In this document: piece by piece, positions 6,607 to 11,178 of the stretch
Layout: each line of letters begins with the position of its first letter
Position numbering within the stretch: the first letter of the stretch is position 1
Source of the DNA: an uncultured Clostridia bacterium
GTDB taxonomy: Bacteria > Bacillota > Clostridia > Oscillospirales > Oscillospiraceae
DNA: 11,178 nt
Direction: 5' to 3'
Assembly (NCBI GenBank): GCA_946011705.1
Contig: CAMGCA010000034.1
Location: 1 to 11,178 of the forward strand
Notes under the pieces: model-generated
Told to the model about the DNA's origin: nothing
The model's database searches: none
What the model saw: the letters and a program-made list of their open reading frames with translations, nothing else
Made by a program: the position numbers and the translations under genes

Positions 6607-6667
6607 CAGTATACCAAAAGGAAATCCGCTCTCTAAATGGGATGGTATGAAAAATAGCGTAGTATTT

Positions 6668-6738
6668 GGAGAACGGATTGCACCACAGGCATTCCCTTCG
6701 GTCACCGCGCCAGTGTGCGCAACTTTTCACAATGACAT
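6668..6738 (-). repeat. Palindromic repeat family copy 2, inverted and interrupted
   Basis: GGAGAACGGATTGC (6668-6681) and GCCAGTGTGCGCA followed by CAATGACAT (6709-6738) match the reverse complement of the block at 8937-8983. About 20 extra bases (including AGGCATTCCCTTCGGTCACC) lie between them, and the middle arm is altered. The copy ends 30 bp before the first permease gene. Confidence 0.65.
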
Positions 6739-6767
6739 AGCGTTTCGAAAGACGAAGGAGGTATTTT

Positions 6768-7490
6768 ATGGCTGGACTGTTTTCCGCCGATGCGTGGAGT
6801 AAAATTTGGACATACCGCGGTACCTTTCTGCTGGGCCTCGAAAATACGGCGGTGACGGCGCTGTTTGCGCTGGCGCTGGCATTGGTGCTGGGCATTCTCT
6901 TTGGCCTGTTCGCCACCAGCGGAAAGCGGGCACTTGCCTTCCTCGCCCGGGTGTATGTGGAAGTGATCCAGAATACCCCGGTTTTGCTGCAAATGTGCTT
7001 TCTTTACTACGCGCTGGCCTTTTCCGATCACAGCATCGGCATCATCAATACCGGCATTCTGACGTTGGGGATCTACCACGGGGCCTACATGGCGGAGGTG
7101 GTGCGCTCCGGCATCGAGGCCATTCCCCGGGGCCAGTTTGAGGCCGCCATGGCCCAGGGCTTTGGGTATTTGCAGCGGATGTACTATATCATCCTGCCCC
7201 AGAGCATCAAGATCATCCTGCCGCCCATGGTCAATCAGGTGGTGAACCTGATTAAAAACACCTCCTGCCTGTACATTGTCGGCGGCGCGGATTTGATCTC
7301 CGTAACCTACAGCTTTGTCACCGGCGAGAATACCGGCGGCGCCTACGCCCCGGCATACCTCGTCAGCGGCCTGCTGTTCTTCATCGTCTGCTGTCCGCTG
7401 TCTTCTTTAGCAAGTATGTGGGAAATATCGCTTAAAAAGCGGGATGTCCGCACGGGCAGGCCGGCAAAAAGTCTGGAAGGGGTGCGGTAA
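6768..7490 (+). CDS. Amino-acid ABC transporter permease 1 (HisM/GlnP family)
   Basis: This 240-residue inner-membrane protein has the polar amino-acid permease pattern. GTFLLGLENTAVT opens the first membrane segment (about 18-50), ARVYVEVIQNTPVLLQ (60-75) is the conserved block before the next segment, and the ATPase-contacting EAA loop is clear (FEAAMAQGFGYLQRMYYIILP, about 124-144). Further hydrophobic segments lie at about 75-85, 95-112, 152-172 and 196-212. AAGGAGG stands just before ATG 6768. Its stop is followed at once by the second permease start, so the two are translated together and probably form a heterodimer channel. The C-terminal tail after residue 222 is basic and cytoplasmic. 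Confidence 0.93.
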   Translation: MAGLFSADAWSKIWTYRGTFLLGLENTAVTALFALALALVLGILFGLFATSGKRALAFLARVYVEVIQNTPVLLQMCFLYYALAFSDHSIGIINTGILTLGIYHGAYMAEVVRSGIEAIPRGQFEAAMAQGFGYLQRMYYIILPQSIKIILPPMVNQVVNLIKNTSCLYIVGGADLISVTYSFVTGENTGGAYAPAYLVSGLLFFIVCCPLSSLASMWEISLKKRDVRTGRPAKSLEGVR

Positions 7491-8264
7491 ATGGAAGCGT
7501 TCAAAGGCAGTCTCACCATGATTACGAACCCAGCCGTATTCGCCTACGTTATGAAGGGCGTGGCCTTCACCATCGTCATTTCCGTGGTGGCGGTGCTCTG
7601 CGGCATCCTGTTTGGCTCCATCCTCGCCATGGTCAGAAACTACTGTACCAGCAAAAAAACCAGGGTTTTCCAGTGGCTTTCTGTGATTTACATTGAAATT
7701 TTTCGCAATACCCCATTGCTTTTGTGGATTTTCATCTGCCTTGTGTTCTGCCCCTGCCCCAAGGCGCTGGAGCACAAGATGTGGGGCCTGTCCTCCGCTG
7801 AGGTCAAGCTCCTGTTCAAAACGGCGGTGGCCCTGATCCTCTTTACCTCCTCCGTCATCGCGGAGATTGTCCGGGGCGGCCTGAACTCCGTTGCCCACGG
7901 ACAGTTTGAGGCGGGGCATTCTCAGGGCTTTTCCACGGTGCAGATCATGCTCTACATCGTGCTGCCCCAGGCCTTCCGCAACATCGTGCCCACCCTTTTA
8001 AGTCAGGTCATTACCACCATCAAGGATTCTTCCTATCTTGCCAACGTGGCGACCATTGAGCTGATGAGCCGGGTGAAGAAGCTCCTCAGCTCTGCCCATC
8101 GGTATAACGGCCTGAACACCGTGAACGTATCCGATGTGTTTGTCCTGTTCGGCTTTGCGTGCCTGATTTATTTTATCATCAATTTTACTCTGTCCTGCGT
8201 GGTCAGAAGGATGCAGAAGCGTAAAAAAGCGGTGCCCGCCCGGCGGCAGGAGGTAATGCCATGA
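7491..8264 (+). CDS. Amino-acid ABC transporter permease 2 (HisQ/GlnP family)
   Basis: The start codon follows the stop of permease 1 with no gap, a sign of translational coupling. The 257-residue protein has a first membrane segment at about 22-48 (AFTIVISVVAVLCGILFGSILAM, read in part), the family block SVIYIEIFRNTPLLLWI (64-80), and an EAA loop EAGHSQGFSTVQIMLYIVLP (140-159), slightly altered from the usual EAARSLG. A last segment lies near 228-246. It has an extra cysteine-containing stretch (CLVFCPCP, 83-90) before the third segment. The C-terminus is highly basic (RRMQKRKKAVPARRQE). It should pair with permease 1. The gene ends in a 4-bp ATGA overlap with the kinase-like gene. Confidence 0.93.
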   Translation: MEAFKGSLTMITNPAVFAYVMKGVAFTIVISVVAVLCGILFGSILAMVRNYCTSKKTRVFQWLSVIYIEIFRNTPLLLWIFICLVFCPCPKALEHKMWGLSSAEVKLLFKTAVALILFTSSVIAEIVRGGLNSVAHGQFEAGHSQGFSTVQIMLYIVLPQAFRNIVPTLLSQVITTIKDSSYLANVATIELMSRVKKLLSSAHRYNGLNTVNVSDVFVLFGFACLIYFIINFTLSCVVRRMQKRKKAVPARRQEVMP

Positions 8265-8854
8265 AGCAGTATGTGGTTACCATTTCCCGGCAGTTCGGCT
8301 CCATGGGCCGGATGATCGCCCAGCAGCTCTCCCGGGAGCTGGGGGTTAACTTCTACGACCGGGACATTGTGGAGGAAACCGCCAGCCGCATGGGTCTGCC
8401 GGTGTCCGTTATCAGCAATACGGAAGAAAATTCCAAGTCCATCTATTTTAAGCAGCAGTACCCCCTGGGCATGGGCATTGCCAGTATGCGGGATGAAATC
8501 TTCCTGATTCAGAAAAATATCATCCGGGATCTGGCCCAGAAGGAGTCCTGCATCATCGTCGGCCGCTGCGCCGACAGCATTCTCACGGACATGGAGAACC
8601 GCCTGAACGTGTATATCTACGCGCCTATGGATGCCCGGCTCCGCAATGCCGTGGAGCTGGCGAAGCTGGACGAGAAGACGGCGAAGAAGATGATCCGGGA
8701 AATCGACCGATCCCGGGAGCTGTACCACCGGCGGTACTGCCCGGAGTATGTGGACGCTTCCACCAATAAGGACATCATGATTGATTCCAGCCGCTTCGGC
8801 GCGGAGGGAACCGTAAAAATACTGGCGGGTTTGGTCAGAGAGATGTTTGCGTGA
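8261..8854 (+). CDS. Cytidylate-kinase-like family protein
   Basis: The 197-residue product resembles the cytidylate kinase-like family common in Firmicutes (Pfam Cytidylate_kin2, by memory). It starts YVVTISRQFGSMGRMIAQQLS, then FYDRDIVEE, SCIIVGRCADSIL (about 95-107), VYIYAP, a LID-like RELYHRRY, and a final DSSRFG-x-EGTVKIL. The P-loop is degenerate: SRQFGSMGR has no Lys-Ser/Thr, as is usual for this subfamily and unlike true Cmk. Whether it phosphorylates CMP is doubtful, and its real substrate is unknown. ATGA overlap with permease 2 and the terminator right after its stop make it the last gene of the transporter unit. This suggests, without proving, a role linked to the imported compound. 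Confidence 0.85.
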   Translation: MKQYVVTISRQFGSMGRMIAQQLSRELGVNFYDRDIVEETASRMGLPVSVISNTEENSKSIYFKQQYPLGMGIASMRDEIFLIQKNIIRDLAQKESCIIVGRCADSILTDMENRLNVYIYAPMDARLRNAVELAKLDEKTAKKMIREIDRSRELYHRRYCPEYVDASTNKDIMIDSSRFGAEGTVKILAGLVREMFA

Positions 8855-8859
8855 AAAGA

Positions 8860-8887
8860 CGGCGCTGTAAATCCAGCGCCGCTTTTT
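8860..8887 (+). terminator. Rho-independent terminator of the transporter unit
   Basis: CGGCGCTG (8860-8867) pairs perfectly with CAGCGCCG (8874-8881) over a TAAATC loop. CTTTTT follows. It begins five bases after the stop of the kinase-like gene. Confidence 0.9.
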
Positions 8888-8899
8888 CCGTGATCGCAG

Positions 8900-8919
8900 G
8901 GCGGGGTCGTGACTCCGCC
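8900..8919. repeat. GC-rich hairpin repeat
   Basis: GGCGGGGTC (8900-8908) can pair with GACTCCGCC (8911-8919), with one G-T wobble and almost no loop. It opens the cluster of repeats that fills the gap between the transporter terminator and the next gene. Confidence 0.45.
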
Positions 8920-8936
8920 GCAGATTGTTAAAAACC

Positions 8937-9066
8937 ATGTCATTGCGAGCCAGTGCGCACACTGGCGTGGCAATCCGTTCTCCAGATGCTGCGGCTTTAT
9001 CGATCATTTCGCTTAAGCTTTTAGGAAACGGATTCCCACGGTCGCTCCGCTCCCTCGGAATGACAT
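8937..9066. repeat. Nested inverted-repeat element, MITE-like (copy 3, most complete)
   Basis: The outer arms ATGTCATT (8937-8944) and AATGACAT (9059-9066) are perfect inverted repeats. The inner arms AATCCGTT (8972-8979) and AACGGATT (9027-9034) form a second perfect pair. Inside the left half GCCAGTG-CGCA-CACTGGC (8949-8966) is a 7-bp stem. The 130-bp element has no coding capacity. Related fragments lie at 4332-4369 and 6668-6738. I associate such 'TCATTGCGAGCC...GGCAATCC' blocks with dispersed repeats of gut Clostridia that are often mis-called as genes. Confidence 0.8.
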
Positions 9067-9085
9067 ACGCTTTATTCGACACGAT

Positions 9086-9107
9086 GCGGCGGAGGCAAGC
9101 CCCCGCC
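9086..9107. repeat. GC-rich hairpin repeat, inverted relative of 6583-6606
   Basis: GGCGGAGGCAAGCCCCCGCC folds back on itself (GGCGG with CCGCC, GG with CC). Its reverse complement shares GGCGGGGGCTTGCC with the hairpin at 6583-6606. Confidence 0.6.
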
Positions 9108-9148
9108 TTACATTGGATTGCACAAGTGTTAGGAAAGAAGGAGAAGCC

Positions 9149-9721
9149 ATGAAAAAGCCTCTGCCCCCCATCGGCGCGCGGATCATGAAGTCCTCTTTGG
9201 GTTCCCTGATCTGCGTGGGAATCTACTTTCTCCGGGAGCTGCTGCCCATCGGCAGCGGCATTCCCTTTTACAGCATTCTGGCGGTGCTCTGGTGCATCCA
9301 GCCCTACACCACCTCCACCCTCGCCATGGCAAAGCAGCGCACCATCGGTACCTTTCTGGGGGCGGCCTATGGGCTGGCGTTCCTTCTGGTGTTCCGGGCG
9401 CTGGGCGGTGGAAACAAAACGACAGTTTACATAACGTCCTGCCTGATGTTGATTCCCGTCCTCTATACCACGGTGCTGCTGGAAAAGCGCAACGCCTCCT
9501 ATTTTTCTTGCGTGGTGTTTCTCACCATCGCCTTCAATCACAGCTTTGACGAAAACCCCTATTTGTTCGCCTTCAACCGTGTCCTCGATACCCTCATCGG
9601 CATCGGCGTGGGGGTACTGCTGAATTCTGCCCACCGGCCGGTGAAACAGAAGGAGAACGTCCTCTACGTCAGCGGCATCGACTCCGTTCTGGTGTCCAGC
9701 CGGGTGTTTGGACGTTGGTAA
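9149..9721 (+). CDS. FUSC/aromatic-acid-exporter-like membrane protein, C-terminally truncated
   Basis: The ATG at 9149 follows GAAGGAG (9137-9143). The 190-residue product has about six hydrophobic segments (roughly 15-34, 38-56, 66-84, 92-112, 117-131, 145-160), with motifs typical of FUSC/ArAE N-terminal domains (VLWCIQPYTTSTLAMAKQR and RVLDTLIGIGVGVLLN). These domains are linked to export of aromatic acids or similar anions, but function is rarely proven. The product then reads VLYVSGIDSVLVSSR (171-185), which looks like the first strand and motif I of a HAD-type phosphatase. In relatives I recall, that domain continues for more than 100 residues. Here the frame stops five residues later, where DNA of a different gene begins. 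It is therefore probably a broken gene; the membrane part could still be made. Confidence 0.75.
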   Translation: MKKPLPPIGARIMKSSLGSLICVGIYFLRELLPIGSGIPFYSILAVLWCIQPYTTSTLAMAKQRTIGTFLGAAYGLAFLLVFRALGGGNKTTVYITSCLMLIPVLYTTVLLEKRNASYFSCVVFLTIAFNHSFDENPYLFAFNRVLDTLIGIGVGVLLNSAHRPVKQKENVLYVSGIDSVLVSSRVFGRW

Positions 9722-10170
9722 TCAGACCTTCCAATGATTACAGGGTAGCCCTGGCGCTGATGAATTCCGGGAAATATCGTGAAGCGGCGGAAGCCTTTGA
9801 AGCGCTGGGTCAATATTGGAATAGTCCGGAAAAGGCTGTGGAATCTTTGTATCAGAATGCTCAGGCCCTGATGGATTCCGGAAAATTCGTAGAAGCAGCG
9901 GAAGCCTTTGAAGCACTCGGTGATTATCAGGATAGTGTGGAAAAGGCAGAGAATGCGCGGATGGGAAGCCATCTTTCGGCTGCTTATCGGGACGCTCAAG
10001 TCCTGATGGATTCTGGGAAATTCGTAGAAGCAGCAGAGGCTTTTGAAGCACTGGGCGATTATCGGGACAGCGCGGAAAAGGCACAGAAAGCTCTGTATTT
10101 AAATGCTCAATCTCTGATAGATGACGGGAAGTACTTCCTAGCGATGCGTGCATTTTCTGACCTGAGTTAG
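9715..10170 (+). pseudogene. TPR-like repeat fragment (5' part of a broken TPR-RCC1 gene)
   Basis: The frame encodes four copies of a helical repeat, each like YxxAxxLMDSGKFxEAAEAFEALGDYxDSxEKA, starting at about residue 8, 44, 88 and 125 of the frame. Copies 2 and 3 are nearly identical even in DNA. The repeats are of the TPR/Sel1-like alpha-helical type, often placed before RCC1-like repeats in gut Clostridia. The only starts are a TTG at 9715 inside the end of the FUSC gene and an ATG at 9760 inside repeat 1. Neither has a ribosome site, so the true N-terminus is missing. The frame ends at a TAG exactly where repeat 4 should read 'LGDYxDS'; three bases also seem lost there. The next 891 bp continue in the same frame. 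Base composition is less GC-rich than upstream genes. Confidence 0.75.
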
Positions 10171-11061
10171 ATGGACAGCGTGGATAAAGCGCAGGAAGCA
10201 AAAGAATCCTATTGGCGTGTCCTGCGGGAGGAAACTTTGTCAGCAGGTGCATTTCACACGGTAGGCCTGTGCAGTGATGGCACCGTGATAGCCAAAGGAG
10301 CAAATAATTTCGGTCAAAGAAATGTCAATTTTGGTCAGTGTAACGTTGACGGCTGGACGGATATTGTGGCGGTGTCGGCAGGAGGCTACTATACAGTAGG
10401 TCTGCGCAGCGATGGCACTGTGGTGGCCACGGGACAAAACGGATATGGTCAATGCAACGTCAGAAGTTGGACGGACATTATGGCGGTGTCGGCGGGGTAT
10501 AGTCACACAGTAGGCCTGCGCAGTGATGGTACTGTGGTAGCCACAGGATCCAACGACAACGACCAGTGCAACGTCAGTGGCTGGGTAGACATCGTTGAGG
10601 TATCTGCGGGTGGTAATCACACGGTAGGCCTCAGAAATGATGGCACCGTTATGTCTACAGGAAGGAATACCGAAGGTCAATGCGATGTAAGCGGCTGGAC
10701 AGACATCGTTGCGGTGTCTGCGGGTGGTAATCACACACTGGGGCTGCGCAGTGATGGTACCGTAGTATCCACGGGTTCTAATGCAAGTGGGCAATGCAAT
10801 GTCAGTAGTTGGACAGATATCGTGGCAGTGTCGGCTGCAGGCGCGCACACAGTAGGCCTTCGTAGCAGCGGAACTGCGGTAGCCACAGGATGGGATGGAT
10901 ATGGACAATGCAGTGTCGGGGGCAGTAACTGGAAAGACATTATTATGGTGTCTGCAGGAGACTATCAAACAGTGTGCCTGTGCAAAAATGGCTCAGCGGT
11001 ATCTACAGGAATCTTTGGCTTGTGCACTATCAATGATTGGGAAAATATCCGCACTCACTGA
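10171..11061 (+). CDS. RCC1-like beta-propeller repeat protein (3' part of a broken TPR-RCC1 gene)
   Basis: The ATG follows the TAG at 10168-10170 directly, but no ribosome site precedes it, so it is probably the continuation of the upstream frame, reachable only by readthrough or reinitiation. Its first residues (MDSVDKAQEAKESYW) finish the fourth TPR-like repeat. From about residue 22, seven RCC1-like repeats of roughly 40 residues follow, each with a core such as WTDIVAVSAGGNHTVGLRSDGTVVATGxNxxGQCNV. Seven units suit a closed propeller. The last repeat is degenerate (DYQTVCLCKNGSAVSTG) and the frame ends in NDWENIRTH. Repeat 1 carries a tandem duplication (NFGQRNV/NFGQCNV). There is no signal peptide or sorting motif in this part. 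The partner and function are unknown; such propellers often serve in binding. Confidence 0.75.
   Translation: MDSVDKAQEAKESYWRVLREETLSAGAFHTVGLCSDGTVIAKGANNFGQRNVNFGQCNVDGWTDIVAVSAGGYYTVGLRSDGTVVATGQNGYGQCNVRSWTDIMAVSAGYSHTVGLRSDGTVVATGSNDNDQCNVSGWVDIVEVSAGGNHTVGLRNDGTVMSTGRNTEGQCDVSGWTDIVAVSAGGNHTLGLRSDGTVVSTGSNASGQCNVSSWTDIVAVSAAGAHTVGLRSSGTAVATGWDGYGQCSVGGSNWKDIIMVSAGDYQTVCLCKNGSAVSTGIFGLCTINDWENIRTH
10306..10347 (+). repeat. 21-bp tandem duplication inside RCC1-like repeat 1
   Basis: Positions 10306-10326 and 10327-10347 encode NFGQRNV and NFGQCNV and share most bases. The insertion adds seven residues to the first blade loop and keeps the reading frame. Confidence 0.65.
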
Positions 11062-11130
11062 TCCAGTCTTACAATTTCACCGTTGCTGCTGCAGAGGAAA
11101 CTGGGAGCTAAGCCAATATTTAGCTACGGG

Positions 11131-11160
11131 TTATCCCGACTTTCATGTTATACCGACTTT
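11131..11160 (+). repeat. Two 13-bp direct repeats at the right edge
   Basis: TTATCCCGACTTT (11131-11143) and TTATACCGACTTT (11148-11160) differ at one base, with a 17-bp period. The 117 bp after the RCC1-like frame hold nothing else that I recognise. More copies could lie beyond the window. Confidence 0.45.
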
Positions 11161-11178
11161 TCAGGAAATGTCTACAGC

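Noticed and set aside
5499..6617. 372-codon minus-strand open frame opposite the binding-protein gene
   Set aside because: It is antisense to a clear lipoprotein gene and its Gly/Ser-rich part mirrors the Ala/Pro/Thr linker. Its end only translates the tandem repeat.
8925..9152. 75-codon plus-strand frame beginning MLKTMSLRASAHTGVAIRS
   Set aside because: It is a translation of the nested inverted-repeat element. Such peptides are common false genes in related genomes and it has no ribosome site.
8168..9634. 488-codon open frame on the minus strand
   Set aside because: It runs antisense through the permease, kinase-like and FUSC genes and through the repeat block; its middle part translates the palindromic repeats. 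It has no domain signature and arises from GC-rich codon use.
10168..10170. Pyrrolysine-type amber codon, suggested by the presence of corrinoid methyl-transfer genes in the window
   Set aside because: The TAG lies in an unrelated repeat protein at a position where sister repeats have Tyr, the gene also lacks its 5' end, and no pyl gene is visible. A nonsense mutation is simpler.

Overview
The window reads as chromosomal DNA of an anaerobic gut-type Firmicute (class Clostridia, most likely Oscillospiraceae or a relative). The evidence is strong Shine-Dalgarno sites close to AGGAGG, sigma-A type promoters, GC-rich codon use in most genes, a methyl-THF/corrinoid methyl-transfer pair of acetogen type, and small intergenic palindromic repeats of a kind I associate with that group. 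The genus cannot be fixed from the sequence alone.

Left part (1-4301). A LysR-type regulator, cut by the left edge, faces away from a pterin-dependent methyltransferase gene and a corrinoid (B12) protein gene. The two directions share a 173-bp promoter region with two palindromes. The methyltransferase and corrinoid protein should move methyl groups between a corrinoid cofactor and tetrahydrofolate. After a strong terminator comes a 648-residue Old-Yellow-Enzyme-type flavoprotein (FMN, 4Fe-4S, FAD, NAD(P)H) of the trimethylamine dehydrogenase / dienoyl-CoA reductase / enoate reductase class. No substrate-specific methyltransferase (MttB or MtaB type) and no corrinoid-activating protein is present, so the methyl donor is unknown.

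Middle part (4302-8887). A near-consensus promoter and a hairpin leader precede a complete polar amino-acid ABC importer (ATPase, lipoprotein binding protein, two permeases). The last gene of this unit is a cytidylate-kinase-like gene that overlaps the second permease by 4 bp. A clear terminator follows. Two gaps inside the transporter unit are filled by palindromic or tandem repeats. A simple working model is that the importer brings in an amino-acid-like compound, possibly an N-methylated one, handled by the left cluster. This is inference from adjacency only.

Right part (8888-11178). A block of nested inverted repeats precedes a gene for a FUSC/aromatic-acid-exporter-like membrane domain. 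That gene ends just where a HAD-like domain seems to begin and runs directly into the middle of a TPR-like plus RCC1-like repeat protein. The repeat protein has no convincing start and carries an in-frame TAG between its two halves, so this end looks like a rearranged, decaying locus. Its base composition is visibly less GC-rich than the rest.

The strongest leads are the methyl-transfer/flavoprotein cluster with no obvious methyl donor enzyme, the kinase-like protein coupled to the transporter, and the FUSC/TPR-RCC1 junction. I saw no tRNA, rRNA, CRISPR array, transposase gene or phage gene.
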